The notes beneath the pieces were generated by a model. The model had not been told where the DNA came from. It saw only the letters and a list, made by a program, of their open reading frames with translations, and did no database searches. From positions 1 through 64,000 of the forward strand of contig NZ_SNWG01000002.1 in assembly GCF_004362195.1 (NCBI RefSeq): a stretch of DNA of 64,000 bases, written 5' to 3'. Origin of the DNA: Microbacterium sp. BK668. GTDB lineage: Bacteria > Actinomycetota > Actinomycetes > Actinomycetales > Microbacteriaceae. Below, piece after piece: positions 46,442 to 55,332 of the stretch. The translations under genes were made by a program, and so were the position numbers. Every line of letters begins with the position of its first letter. The stretch's first letter is position 1.

Positions 46442-46482
46442 CCGGCGGGTCGAGGTCTCGTCGCCGGATCGAGCCCCGCCGG
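46442..46482. terminator. Hairpin between convergent ahcY and RDD genes
   Basis: CCGGCGGG (46442-46449) pairs with CCCGCCGG (46475-46482). It lies in the 111-base gap between two convergent genes, so a bidirectional terminator is plausible. A degraded CTGAGC...GTCGAG element overlaps its left arm, similar to the repeat in ahcY. Confidence 0.35.
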
Positions 46483-46528
46483 CACTCGACTCGCACCCGG
46501 GGCGCGACCCATCGGCGCGCGACCGTGG

Positions 46529-47377
46529 TCAGCGCACGGGGAAGCCGCGGATCGCGCCGCTCCGACCCTGCGTGAGGGCGGCGACCCGCTGAGCCTCCAG
46601 GCCGAGTGCGCGCAGCTCCCGGTCGCGGCGGACCGCCACGACGCCCCGCACGAACAGCTCGGGATCGACCGGCGGCACGGGTGACACGTGCTGCGCGGCC
46701 TCCTGGGCGAGGGATGCCGCGACCCGCGCGCGAGCGGCGGGCTCCATGGCGTCCGCGTGCGAGACGAACTGCGCCGTGCGCCGCGCGAGCCGGTCGGGAA
46801 GGCGCGCGACGTCCGCCACCTGCGCCCAGCCGACGAGCGGGTACGGGATGCCGGGGGCCGGCGCCGGAAGGGGAGGCGTCCGGGTCCGCTCGGAGTAGGT
46901 CCCGGCCAGAAGGTCGCCGAGGCGCTCTGCCCGGGGCGTGAAGGCGCCGACGATCGCGGCGACGGCGCCGGCTGTCAGCCAGATCTCGAAGACGCCGACC
47001 AGCGCGCGGATGAACGCCTGGCGGAACCCCGAGGCCCCCCCGTCGGCCCGGACGATGCGTCCTCCGGCGGCCAGCTTGCCGAGGCTGCGCCCCCGCGTCG
47101 CCGTCTCGACGACGGTCGGCAGGACGACCGTGACGAGGACGACGGCGACCACCGCGAGGATGGGCGACACGCTCGCGTCGAGGAGGCTCTGCCCGAGGAG
47201 CCAGGTGCTGACGAGCGAGAAGAGGAGGAGGACCGCAAGCGCCAGCAGCACGTCGATCACGAGCCCGAGCGCCCGCAGGAAGTAGCCGATCGGCTGGACA
47301 TCGAGGGCGACCGCCTCGCCCGTGAGGATCTCGTCCTGTCGGATGTCGACCACGGTGGGGGGCGGCAGGGCGCTCAT
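46529..47377 (-). CDS. RDD-family membrane protein (282 aa)
   Basis: Residues about 30-175 form the RDD domain: YFLRALGLVIDVLLALAVL with Arg and Asp in the first helix, then a second helix and TRGRSLGKLAAGGRIVRADGG, ending with PRAERLGDLLAGTYSER. The C-terminal 100 residues are soluble and helical, of unknown role. RDD proteins often sit with SpoIIM-like proteins and MoxR/DUF58 genes in actinobacteria, as they do here. The ATG at 47377 is only 16 bases from the divergent start; longer frames upstream overlap the neighbour and are rejected. Function is unknown; transport is suspected for some members. Confidence 0.85.
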   Translation of the reverse strand: MSALPPPTVVDIRQDEILTGEAVALDVQPIGYFLRALGLVIDVLLALAVLLLFSLVSTWLLGQSLLDASVSPILAVVAVVLVTVVLPTVVETATRGRSLGKLAAGGRIVRADGGASGFRQAFIRALVGVFEIWLTAGAVAAIVGAFTPRAERLGDLLAGTYSERTRTPPLPAPAPGIPYPLVGWAQVADVARLPDRLARRTAQFVSHADAMEPAARARVAASLAQEAAQHVSPVPPVDPELFVRGVVAVRRDRELRALGLEAQRVAALTQGRSGAIRGFPVR

Positions 47378-47393
47378 GCGTAAAGTAAACCAA
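47378..47393. promoter_or_regulatory. 16-base divergent region with face-to-face leaderless promoters
   Basis: Only 16 bases separate the divergent ATGs at 47377 and 47394. Plus-strand TAAAGT (47381-47386) is seven bases before the right-hand ATG. The minus strand reads TTTACT six bases, or TACTTT four bases, before the left-hand ATG. This AT-rich patch in GC-rich DNA leaves no space for ribosome sites. Confidence 0.6.
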
Positions 47394-48389
47394 ATGGACC
47401 TCGATGCGCTCACGGCCGCGCGGCGCGCGGAGTGGTCGAGGCTCGACGAGCTGAGCCGATCCCGGTCGCTCACGGGCGCCGAGGTCGACGAGCTCGTCGC
47501 CCGGTATCGCGCCGCCTCGGCGGACCTGGCCGAGATCAAGACGTCCGCCGGACGCACGTCGCAGGGCGATCATGTCTCGACGATGCTCGCCCGGGCGCGG
47601 CTGCGGCTGACCGGCGGGCCGGAGAACGTGCTCCGGCAGATCCCGCGCTTCTTCGCCCTGCAGCTGCCGGCGGCGCTCTATCGCGTGCGCTGGACGACGC
47701 TCGTCGTCGCGATCGCCTTCCTCGTCGTGGGCGTCGTCGTGGCGTTGTGGATCTCCGGCGACGCGGCGCTCGTCGCGACGCTCGGCAGCGACGCGCAGCT
47801 GTCGTACTACGCGGAGGAAGCGTTCACCGGGTACTACAGCGAGAATCCGGCCGCGGTCTTCGCGGGCACCGTCTGGACGAACAACGCCTGGATCGCGGCG
47901 CAGTGCGTCCTGTTCGGCATCACCGGGATCTGGCCGGTGTACATGCTGATGCAGAACGCGATCGGCGTCGGGACGGCCGCGGCCGTCATGATCGCCTACG
48001 GACGCGGCGACGTCTTCCTGCTGTTCATCCTCCCTCACGGCCTGCTGGAGCTGACGAGCATCTTCGTCGCGGGGGCGGCGGGCCTGCACATCTTCTGGGC
48101 GTGGGTCGCACCGGGCCGCCGCACGCGCCGCGAGGCGCTCGCCTCGGCGGGCCGATCGCTCGCCACGATCGCGATCGGCCTGATCCTCGCGCTCGCCGTC
48201 TCGGGCGCGATCGAAGGCTTCGTCACGGCCCAGCCGTGGCCGTGGCCGGTGAAGATCGGCATCGGCGCCGCGGCTCTCGGGGCCTTCCTCTTCTACATGA
48301 TCTTCGTCGGGGGCCGAGCGCACCGGCTCGGCGAGACGGGCGACCTCACGGAGTACGAGACGGGCACGCCGACCCTCGTGGCCGGCTGA
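47394..48389 (+). CDS. SpoIIM-like (DUF95) membrane protein (331 aa)
   Basis: After a soluble helical N-terminus (1-90) the protein has five to six helices in the pattern of the stage II sporulation protein M family, including AFLVVGVVVALWISGD, FTGYYSENPAAVFAGTVWTNNAWIA and FILPHGLLELTSIFVAGAAG (about residues 208-227). Outside Bacillus these proteins occur in non-sporulating actinobacteria next to RDD genes; their job is unknown. The ATG at 47394 fits the MDLDALTAARRAEW start and a leaderless promoter. Its 3' end runs into a short tandem repeat. Confidence 0.87.
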   Translation: MDLDALTAARRAEWSRLDELSRSRSLTGAEVDELVARYRAASADLAEIKTSAGRTSQGDHVSTMLARARLRLTGGPENVLRQIPRFFALQLPAALYRVRWTTLVVAIAFLVVGVVVALWISGDAALVATLGSDAQLSYYAEEAFTGYYSENPAAVFAGTVWTNNAWIAAQCVLFGITGIWPVYMLMQNAIGVGTAAAVMIAYGRGDVFLLFILPHGLLELTSIFVAGAAGLHIFWAWVAPGRRTRREALASAGRSLATIAIGLILALAVSGAIEGFVTAQPWPWPVKIGIGAAALGAFLFYMIFVGGRAHRLGETGDLTEYETGTPTLVAG

Positions 48390-48442
48390 GGCCGAGCCGG
48401 CTGAGGCCGAGGCGGCCGAGGGAAGAGGCGGCCGAGGGAAGA
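48381..48442 (+). repeat. Two adjacent short tandem repeats at the spoIIM 3' end
   Basis: A 15-bp unit (GCCGGCTGAGGCCGA) occurs twice at 48381-48410 and includes the stop codon of the SpoIIM-like gene. A 16-bp unit (GGCGGCCGAGGGAAGA) then occurs twice at 48411-48442. The second copy of the first unit repeats the stop codon. Confidence 0.85.
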
Positions 48443-48443
48443 A

Positions 48444-48473
48444 GCGGCCGGCGGATGAGAAGGGCCCGGCCGC
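48444..48473. terminator. Hairpin between convergent spoIIM-like and aquaporin genes
   Basis: GCGGCCGG pairs with CCGGCCGC across 14 bases. It follows the tandem repeats and precedes the aquaporin stop at 48506 on the other strand, so it may terminate both. Confidence 0.45.
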
Positions 48474-48505
48474 CGCAGCGACCGAGCCCCTTCCAGGCCG
48501 CGCCG

Positions 48506-49366
48506 TCAGGTTCGCTTGGTGCCGTCGAACAGCGCGCGGTAAGCGAACCCGGCGATGAGCCCGCCGAGGATCGGGAACACGATGAACACCCACAGCTGCG
48601 CAAGCGCAGTCGGGCCGCCGTACACCGCGGTCGCGATCGAGCGCGCGGGGTTCACCGACGTGTTGTCGATCGGGATGGTCGCGAGGTGGATGAGCGTCAG
48701 CGTGAGGCCGATCACGAGGCCCGCGAAGACGGGGTTGCCGCGCGTGGAGTGCGTCACGCCGAGGATCACGATGACGAAGAGGGCCGTGAACAGGACCTCC
48801 ACCACGATCGCGCCGAGGATCCCGAAGCCTCCGGGCGAGGCATCCCCGAAGCCGTTGCTGGCGAAGCCGCTGTCCTGGGCGTTCGTCAGCCAGTTGTCGG
48901 GGTTGGACAGGCCGATCAGCACGATGACGGTCGTCGCGACGAGACCGCCGATGACCTGGGCGATGATGTAGCCGAGCACGTCGCGCCACGGGAAGCGGCC
49001 CGCGGCGGCGAGGCCGAGCGTCACGGCGGGGTTGAAGTGGCCGCCCGAGATGGGGCCGAAGGCATAGGCGCCGGCCACGACGGTGAGCCCGACGGCGAGC
49101 GAGACGCCGAGGAATCCCACGCCGAGCGAGGTGCCGTTGTCGCTCGCGCCGAAGTTCGCGGCGAACAGGGCCGTGCCGATGACGCCGAGCACGAGGAGGA
49201 AGGTGCCGAACCCCTCGGCCGTGAGGGTCGCGGCGGTCGACGGCGCGACCGGCGTGTGCGTCAGCGGTGTCGGCGGGACGGGCTCGTCCGGCCGCGGGTC
49301 GGCGGCACCGGGAGTGTGGTCGATGGGGGTCGGATCGACCGGCTTTTCCGGGCGCGGATCGCTCAT
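48506..49366 (-). CDS. aqpZ: Aquaporin, AqpZ-like (286 aa)
   Basis: Six helices and the two NPA loops (HFNPAVT near residue 110 and SVNPARS near residue 240) define the MIP family. His and Arg in LIHLATIPIDNTSVNPARS, with Thr in between, match the narrow water-selective filter of AqpZ. The first 45 residues are a Pro-rich repeat-like extension (PTPIDHTPG, PTPLTHTPV), unusual for the family. The ATG at 49366 has AAGGAGA five bases upstream. It is convergent with the SpoIIM-like gene. Confidence 0.9.
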   Translation of the reverse strand: MSDPRPEKPVDPTPIDHTPGAADPRPDEPVPPTPLTHTPVAPSTAATLTAEGFGTFLLVLGVIGTALFAANFGASDNGTSLGVGFLGVSLAVGLTVVAGAYAFGPISGGHFNPAVTLGLAAAGRFPWRDVLGYIIAQVIGGLVATTVIVLIGLSNPDNWLTNAQDSGFASNGFGDASPGGFGILGAIVVEVLFTALFVIVILGVTHSTRGNPVFAGLVIGLTLTLIHLATIPIDNTSVNPARSIATAVYGGPTALAQLWVFIVFPILGGLIAGFAYRALFDGTKRT

Positions 49367-49492
49367 GAGGTCTCCTTAGCATTGCGGCGGCGGAACGGCC
49401 GCCCGCTGGGAGCATAGGGCATGTTCAGCGGACTCCCAGGGAAGCGGTGCGGGGTGCCGTCACACGGCGGAACGCACGGCCCGCCGCGGTTC

Positions 49493-50794
49493 TCAGAGCC
49501 GGCCCGCCGCCTTCAGCGCGAGGTACCGGTCGGCGATCCGGGGCGGCAGGCCGTCGGGGTCGTCGGCGATCGCCTCCGCACCCGCGCGGGCGATCGCGCC
49601 GGCGACGGATGCCGCGTCCCGCTCGGTGCGCGCCGCTGCCGCCTCCCGGTAGACGTCTGCGGCGTCCGGCCGCGGTTCGCCGGGAAGCGGCTCGGTCGTG
49701 ACCGTCCCGACGAGCACGTGCGTGCGCTGGGCGAGGGCGGGAAGGGAGCCCAGGAAGCCGCGGGCGGCATCGGGCGCGTCCTGCGCCGTGAGGAGCACGA
49801 CGAGAGCGGGGCGCGAGGTGAGCGCGCGAATCTGAGCGAAGGCGGCGTCCCAGTCCGTGTCGATGAGCTGCGGCTCGACGCCCGCCATGGCGTCGACGAG
49901 CGCGGGCAGCAGCGCGGGGCCGTCCACGCGTGTCACGCGCGCTCGGATCACGCGGTCGAACATGAGGAGGTGGACGTGATCGCCCGCGCGCGCCGCGAGT
50001 GCGGCGAGGAGCAGTGCGGCCTCCATCGCGGCGTCCAGGCGCGCGCCGTCCCCCACCCGGGCCGCCGCCGTCCTTCCCGTGTCGATGACGATCACGACGT
50101 GACGGTCGCGCTCCGGCCGCCATGTGCGGAGCATCGTGGTGCTCGAGCGCGCCGTCGCGCGCCAGTCGATCGAGCGGACGTCGTCGCCGCGGACGTACTC
50201 GCGCAGGCTGTCGAACTCCGTGCCCTGGCCGCGCACCTGCACGCTCGTCGACCCGTCGAGTTCACGCAGGCGCGCGAGCCGCGACGGCAGATGCCGACGC
50301 GCGGTGAAGGGCGGGAGCACCCGCAGGGCGCCCCGATCGTCGATGCGGCGCTGCCGACCCGCGAGGCCGAGCGGGCCGACGGAGCGGACCACGACGAACT
50401 CGCTGCGCAGCTCGCCGCGACGGCGGGGGAGAAGCGGGACGACGAGCCGACGCCGCTCGCCCGCGGGGACGTCGAGCGGCAGACGTGCGAGCGGGGCGCC
50501 CGCCGTCGGCTGCCACGCGTCCCGGACGAGCCCGCGGACCCGCCGCTCGCCGGCGTTCGCGATCACGAGCTCCGTCTCGACGCGCTGCCCGAGGAGGGCC
50601 CGAGCCGGGACCCGCCGCTCGAGGCGGAGGGCCCGCGGCGAGGGTGCGGCCGCGGCATCCGCCACCGCCGCGACGAGGCACAGCAGCACCCATCCCGCCG
50701 CCGTCGCCCACGCGTCGAATCCGGCGGCCGCGAGCAGCACGACGGGCACCGCGCCGAGGGCGACGAGGAGAGGGGAGCGGCCGGTCAGGTACAT
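49493..50794 (-). CDS. DUF58 domain protein (433 aa)
   Basis: Two N-terminal helices (about residues 5-48) are followed by a beta domain and the DUF58 core: EFDSLREYVRGDDVRSIDWRATAR near residue 195, then a VWA-like IVIDTGRTA segment near residue 238 resembling a metal-ion adhesion site. DUF58 proteins pair with MoxR ATPases and are thought to help assemble or fold envelope proteins. The start is 12 bases after the MoxR stop, and it is the last gene of the five-gene operon running from 55108. The 126 bases to the aquaporin gene show no clear element. Confidence 0.9.
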   Translation of the reverse strand: MYLTGRSPLLVALGAVPVVLLAAAGFDAWATAAGWVLLCLVAAVADAAAAPSPRALRLERRVPARALLGQRVETELVIANAGERRVRGLVRDAWQPTAGAPLARLPLDVPAGERRRLVVPLLPRRRGELRSEFVVVRSVGPLGLAGRQRRIDDRGALRVLPPFTARRHLPSRLARLRELDGSTSVQVRGQGTEFDSLREYVRGDDVRSIDWRATARSSTTMLRTWRPERDRHVVIVIDTGRTAAARVGDGARLDAAMEAALLLAALAARAGDHVHLLMFDRVIRARVTRVDGPALLPALVDAMAGVEPQLIDTDWDAAFAQIRALTSRPALVVLLTAQDAPDAARGFLGSLPALAQRTHVLVGTVTTEPLPGEPRPDAADVYREAAAARTERDAASVAGAIARAGAEAIADDPDGLPPRIADRYLALKAAGRL

Positions 50795-50806
50795 CGCCGG
50801 AGCGCG

Positions 50807-51796
50807 TCAGATCGGGACGCGGGTCTGCTGGACCACGGAGGCCAGGACCGCATCCACCGACACGCCCTCGAGCTCGGCATCGGGCCGCAGCCTGATGCGG
50901 TGCCGCCACGTCGGCACGATCATCGTCTGCACGTGGTCCGGCGTGATGGCGGGGTAGCCGCCCAGCCACGCCCACGCCTTGGACGCGGCGAGCAGCGCCG
51001 TCGCTGCGCGGGGACTCACTCCGAGCTGCACCGACGGGCTTCGGCGCGTGGCCTGCGCGAGGTCGACGACATAGCCGAGCACGTCGTCGGCGACGGTGAC
51101 GGATGCCGCGGCCCGCTGCGCCGCGCGGATCTCCGAGGGCGACACGACCTGTCCGAGACCGGCGGCGCCGAGGTCGCGGGGGTCGAAGCCGCTCGCGTGG
51201 CGCCGCAGCACCGCGAGCTCGGCGTCGCGCGCCGGCACCTCGACGAGGAGCTTGAGGAGGAACCGGTCGAGCTGAGCCTCGGGCAGCGTGTACGTGCCCT
51301 CGTGCTCGATGGGGTTCTGCGTCGCGGCGACGAGGAACGGGTCGGGAAGCGGCCGCGTGACGCCGTCGGTCGAGACCTGCCGCTCCTCCATCGCCTCCAG
51401 GAGCGCGGCCTGCGTCTTCGGCGGTGTCCGGTTGATCTCGTCGGCGAGCAGGATGTTCGTGAAGACCGGGCCCTCGCGGAAGTCGAACTCGCCGGTCTTC
51501 GCGTCGTAGACGAGCGAGCCCGAGACGTCGCCGGGCATGAGGTCGGGCGTGAACTGGATCCGCTTCGTGTCCAGGCCCAGCGCCGTCGCGAATGCGCGGA
51601 CGAGGAGCGTCTTCGCCACGCCCGGCACGCCCTCCAGCAGCACGTGGCCGCGGGAGAGGAGCGCGATGAGCAGGCCCGTGATCGTGCCGTCCTGTCCGAC
51701 GACGGCCTTGCCGACTTCGAGCCGCAGCCGGTTCATCGCGTCGCGGAGCTGATCGGGCGCGAGCGTGTGCTCCTGCATCCGGGTGGCGTCGGTCAT
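50807..51796 (-). CDS. MoxR-family AAA ATPase (329 aa)
   Basis: Walker A (GVPGVAKTLLVRA) lies near residue 57, Walker B (ILLADEINRTPPKTQAALLEAMEERQV) near residue 120, sensor I ATQNPIEHEGTY near 158 and the C-terminal lid with sensor II SPRAATALL. This is the chaperone-like MoxR group that works with VWA/DUF58 partners, as in this operon. The ATG at 51796 overlaps the upstream stop by four bases (ATGA). It ends 12 bases before DUF58. Confidence 0.93.
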   Translation of the reverse strand: MTDATRMQEHTLAPDQLRDAMNRLRLEVGKAVVGQDGTITGLLIALLSRGHVLLEGVPGVAKTLLVRAFATALGLDTKRIQFTPDLMPGDVSGSLVYDAKTGEFDFREGPVFTNILLADEINRTPPKTQAALLEAMEERQVSTDGVTRPLPDPFLVAATQNPIEHEGTYTLPEAQLDRFLLKLLVEVPARDAELAVLRRHASGFDPRDLGAAGLGQVVSPSEIRAAQRAAASVTVADDVLGYVVDLAQATRRSPSVQLGVSPRAATALLAASKAWAWLGGYPAITPDHVQTMIVPTWRHRIRLRPDAELEGVSVDAVLASVVQQTRVPI

Positions 51797-52992
51797 GGAG
51801 CGTTCCTTTCCGGGCGGACGGTCTGCGCGACCGCCTCCTCGAGATGGCGGAGCCGGTCGCGGAGCGCGACGAGCTGTGCGTCGTTCCGGGGCAGATCATC
51901 GATCAGGATGCCTCGCACCGCGCCGCGGTCCCAGCCGAGGCGGCCGGCCGCGGCATCCGCGATCTCGTCCGCGCCGGCCGCGGGGCCGAGTCCCAGGATC
52001 CGGGCGAGCCGCACGAGAGCCGACAGCCGCAGCTGATCGGCCGCGTGGACGGCGTCGCGGGAGCGCGCGTACAGGCGCGCCCGGCCCTCGGTCGTCTCGG
52101 AGACCCGCACCGTCACGGGCAGGCGCTCGGGCACGAGCGGCCCGAACCGGCGGCCGCGCCAGACCCCCGCGGCGACGGCGGAGACGAGCAGGAGGACGAT
52201 CATGGGGCTCACCCACGGCGGTGTGAGCTCGCCGAGCGAGGGGTCGCCGCTGGTGAGGTCGGTGTCTCCGGGGGCGGGCGCGTACCAGACGACGATCGGG
52301 TGACGCCCGAGAAGGTTGATCCCGAGCGCCGCGTTGCCGTTCTCGGCGAGGGACTCGTTCACGAAGAGCGTCCGCCCGTCGACCGCGCTGACGCGGCGCG
52401 TGCCGTCATCGGAGACGACGAGGCCCCAGCCGTCGCCGGACGGGTAGCAGGTGACGTCGTCGGAGGTCGTGGCGAACACCGCTCCCGGGAGCACGGCGCC
52501 GGCGCGCTCGGCGTCGCCGAGGTCGCAGCGCGGCTGGACGCGCTCGCCGGCGCCGAAGCCCGCGGCTCGGGCGCCGGGCAGGAGGAGCCGCAGCGTCCGC
52601 GACCGCGGATCGATGAGGACGACGTCGGCGGCGGCGGCGGCGAGGTCTCGGACAGCGCCGTCCGACAGGGCGGGGGTGTCGGGAAGGACGAGGGTCGCGT
52701 CCCGCGCGAGGGCCGCGTCTCGAGCGGAGGAGCGGTCCCGGGCGACGACGACCTCGACGCCGTGCTCCCGCAGGACCTCGACGAGGGCGCGCGCGCCGTC
52801 CGGCCCCGCCGACTCCGGGTCGAGGACCCCGCGCGCCGCCCACTGCGACAGGCCCGCGAGGGCCGCGCCCACCCCGCCGACGAGGAGGATCACGACGGCG
52901 ATGACGATCCAGCCGAGGGCCCCGCGCCGGCGGCTCCGAGTCTCGGGCGCCGGCCCGTCGGCTGTGCCGACGGACGCTGCGGCCACGGTCAT
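51793..52992 (-). CDS. DUF4350 membrane protein (399 aa)
   Basis: A first helix (about 27-50) is followed by an outward domain of about 200 residues with LVEVLREHGVEVVVARD and LSDGAVRDLAAAAADVVLID, matching DUF4350, which resembles a GATase-like or sugar-binding fold. A second helix lies near residue 265-285, then a helical cytosolic tail. The protein is typical of MoxR/DUF58/DUF4129 clusters. The ATG at 52992 overlaps the upstream DUF4129 stop by four bases; the much longer open frame upstream is a shadow. Confidence 0.87.
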   Translation of the reverse strand: MTVAAASVGTADGPAPETRSRRRGALGWIVIAVVILLVGGVGAALAGLSQWAARGVLDPESAGPDGARALVEVLREHGVEVVVARDRSSARDAALARDATLVLPDTPALSDGAVRDLAAAAADVVLIDPRSRTLRLLLPGARAAGFGAGERVQPRCDLGDAERAGAVLPGAVFATTSDDVTCYPSGDGWGLVVSDDGTRRVSAVDGRTLFVNESLAENGNAALGINLLGRHPIVVWYAPAPGDTDLTSGDPSLGELTPPWVSPMIVLLLVSAVAAGVWRGRRFGPLVPERLPVTVRVSETTEGRARLYARSRDAVHAADQLRLSALVRLARILGLGPAAGADEIADAAAGRLGWDRGAVRGILIDDLPRNDAQLVALRDRLRHLEEAVAQTVRPERNAP

Positions 52993-53669
52993 CGCCCGGC
53001 TCCCAGCTGCTCGAGGTCCCGCGGCCGGCTGCGCGCGACGACCTCGTCGACAGCCGCGACGCGGCGGTAGAGCTCCTCGTTCCCCGGCCGGCGGAGGTAC
53101 CGGACGTCGTCGAAGCCGGCGGCGGCATCCTCGAGCGCTTCGGCCGATGCGGGGAAGACGCGCCCCGCGCTGCGCGCGAACGCGTGGACCGTGGCGCCGG
53201 GCGGATTCTCGACGGCTCCGCGCTCGACGAGTCCGCGCGCGAGGGCCCGGAAGCGCAGGACGACAGCGGCGTCCCACTCCTTCCGGGCGGCGCGGCTCTC
53301 CGCATCGGCTCGCAGCTCGGCCGCGGAACGGCTCTCCGGCTCGCCGAAGAGCTCGGCGACGGCGGCGCGCGAGCGCGACGTTGCGCGCGGACGTCCCCAC
53401 ACGAGGAAGGCCGCGACGAGGAGGACGACTACGACGAGGACGGCGATGATCGCGGCCGCCGATCCCCACGGGCCGTCCAGCTGCGTGGCGAAGAGGCGCT
53501 CGACGAAGTCGGCGATCGCGCGCGCGATGCGGTCGAAGAGGGTCGGCTGCGCCTCCGCGTACACCGGCTTCGAGAGCTCCTCCTCCGCCCAGCGCCGAGC
53601 CTCGTCTCCGTCCGGGGTCAGTGGCGGGACGGAGTCCGCCAGGCGGACGATCGAACCGGTCAGGCCCAC
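52989..53669 (-). CDS. DUF4129 membrane protein (226 aa)
   Basis: The N-terminal outward segment of about 65 residues has EARRWAEEELSKPVYAEAQPTLFDR, a single helix lies near 70-90, and the C-terminal cytosolic domain has ESRAARKEWDAAVVLRFRALARGLVERG, the DUF4129 signature (transglutaminase-associated). The GTG at 53669 overlaps the previous gene by ten bases. It belongs to the MoxR operon. The domain may act as a scaffold for the ATPase, but this is not shown. Confidence 0.87.
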   Translation of the reverse strand: MGLTGSIVRLADSVPPLTPDGDEARRWAEEELSKPVYAEAQPTLFDRIARAIADFVERLFATQLDGPWGSAAAIIAVLVVVVLLVAAFLVWGRPRATSRSRAAVAELFGEPESRSAAELRADAESRAARKEWDAAVVLRFRALARGLVERGAVENPPGATVHAFARSAGRVFPASAEALEDAAAGFDDVRYLRRPGNEELYRRVAAVDEVVARSRPRDLEQLGAGR

Positions 53670-55108
53670 GGCGACTCGCGGTCGGTGCCGTCGGTCGGCT
53701 GCGCGGGCGCGCTCGGCGGCGCGGACCGCGCCTCGTCGGGCGCCGTAGCCGCGCGCTGCTGCGGGTCCGGCTGCGGGTGACGCGCGGGGGGCGGAGGGGG
53801 GAACGCGCCGGCGGGCGGCGGCGGATACGCGGCAGAGACGGGCGGCGGCGGGTACGGGGCGGAGGCGGGCGGCGGCGGATAGGCGGCGTAGGCGGGCGGC
53901 GGGGCCGGGTACGCGGGGTAGGCGGGCGCCGGGGCCGGGTGCCGGGCACCGCTCCGGTACGGGTCGGGGTCCGCCGTCCCCGGGGCGGGAGCCGCCGCGA
54001 ACGGCATGGTGCCGGGACCGGCCGGGAAGGGCGCGTATGCCGGCGCGTATCCGGCGGGGCGGGGCGCCAGGACGCGCCCGATGTGTTCGAGATAGGGGTC
54101 GGGGAGGCCCACGGCCCCGGCATCCCGGCGCTCGACATACGCGAGCAGATCGAGGTCGAGACCCTCGTGACGCATACGGCAGTCGATGTAGATGAGGCCG
54201 GTCGCGGTGGCCTGCACGACGGTCGCGACGGCCTGGATCAGGACGACGACGGCCTGGGACAGCAGGCCGCCCGCGATGAGCGCGATGATCTCGCCCACCC
54301 GCGGATCACCGGTCGGCGTGATGACGGTCGACATCGCGACGGACAGGAAGGAGAACGGGATGCTGACGACCTGGGCTATGCCGCCGAAGATGAGGCTCAG
54401 CAGCAGCAGGATCCCGAGCGTCGACCAGAAGCGCCCGCGGGTGAGCCGCCACGACCGGCCGACGGCGTCGCCGATCGTCGCCCGCTCGAGGATGATCGCC
54501 GACGGAACGAGCACGAGCTTGACCATGAGCCACCACACCAGCGGGATGGCGGCCAGCACGAGAAGGATGCCGAGTCCCGCCGCGGCGGGCGGAGCGACGG
54601 AGCCGAGGCCGAAGATCGCGAACCCCGCGACGGCGACGGCCGCCACGATGACGAGCAGCACGAGGAACGCGTATGCCAGAAGCCGCCAGGCGACGGGCTT
54701 GACCCTGAGCCACAGCCGGCCCAGCGGCAGCTTCTCGGCCACCGCGGCGTGGGCGACCTCGGTGACGACGACGCCCTGCACGAGGACGCCGAGGGCTCCC
54801 GCCGCGAGTCCGAGCACGATGCCGACCACGACCGTGACGGCGACCGAGCCCGCGAGCACCGCCTCGTAGTCGTCCGTGCCGGGCTGGAGCGTGTCGAGGC
54901 GGGAGAACGACGCGACGGCGACCGCGCCGACGGCGAGGATCACGACGATGTACGCGACAGCCTGCACGCACAGTGCGAAGCCCAGCAGCACTCTGGGGTT
55001 CTGACGCAGCGCGGCGAACGAGCGACCGAGGATCGTGCCGAACGTCAGCGGGTGCAGCGGGATGATCCCCGGGCGCGACGCAGGCGTCCATGCCGGGTAC
55101 GCGGTCAC
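53660..55108 (-). CDS. Polytopic membrane protein with Pro/Tyr/Ala-rich tail (482 aa)
   Basis: Residues 20-330 contain six to seven long helices in the style of the glycerophosphodiester phosphodiesterase membrane domain family, with the conserved block PLTFGTILGRSFAALRQNPRVLL at the start and SWRLTRGRFWSTLGIL near residue 220. From about residue 360 the tail is a low-complexity PPPPAYAAYP-type repeat that may bind partners. It heads the MoxR operon. The GTG start at 55108 has GAGGAGG just upstream. No catalytic residues are seen, so it is unlikely to be an enzyme. Confidence 0.75.
   Translation of the reverse strand: MTAYPAWTPASRPGIIPLHPLTFGTILGRSFAALRQNPRVLLGFALCVQAVAYIVVILAVGAVAVASFSRLDTLQPGTDDYEAVLAGSVAVTVVVGIVLGLAAGALGVLVQGVVVTEVAHAAVAEKLPLGRLWLRVKPVAWRLLAYAFLVLLVIVAAVAVAGFAIFGLGSVAPPAAAGLGILLVLAAIPLVWWLMVKLVLVPSAIILERATIGDAVGRSWRLTRGRFWSTLGILLLLSLIFGGIAQVVSIPFSFLSVAMSTVITPTGDPRVGEIIALIAGGLLSQAVVVLIQAVATVVQATATGLIYIDCRMRHEGLDLDLLAYVERRDAGAVGLPDPYLEHIGRVLAPRPAGYAPAYAPFPAGPGTMPFAAAPAPGTADPDPYRSGARHPAPAPAYPAYPAPPPAYAAYPPPPASAPYPPPPVSAAYPPPPAGAFPPPPPARHPQPDPQQRAATAPDEARSAPPSAPAQPTDGTDRESPWA
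53811..53940 (-). repeat. Minisatellite coding for a Pro/Tyr/Ala-rich tail
   Basis: Imperfect units of about 30 bases, GGCGGCGGCGGATACG-like on the plus strand, encode repeated PPPPxSAxYP blocks on the minus strand. Such GC-rich repeats are prone to length change. Confidence 0.7.
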
Positions 55109-55332
55109 AGCTCCTCCTCGTGCCCTCGCCGCGGGGGCCGCGGGGTCGCCGGGCAGATCCCTATCGTGTCACATCGACTGCTCCGCGCCCCGCGCCTCTC
55201 GGCCGTTGTGCGGCGGGTGCCGACGCTCCGCTCAGGCGGGGTCGACTACTCTTTCTCCCAGTGCGCCATGGGGAGGAGCGGGCATCCACCGCAGCGCCCC
55301 CCGGCGCCGGACAGAAGGACGAAACGCGCGCG

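Noticed and set aside
46430-46470. A second REP-like element after ahcY
   Set aside because: The CTGAGC...GTCGAG resemblance to the ahcY repeat is partial, so it is mentioned only with the hairpin there.
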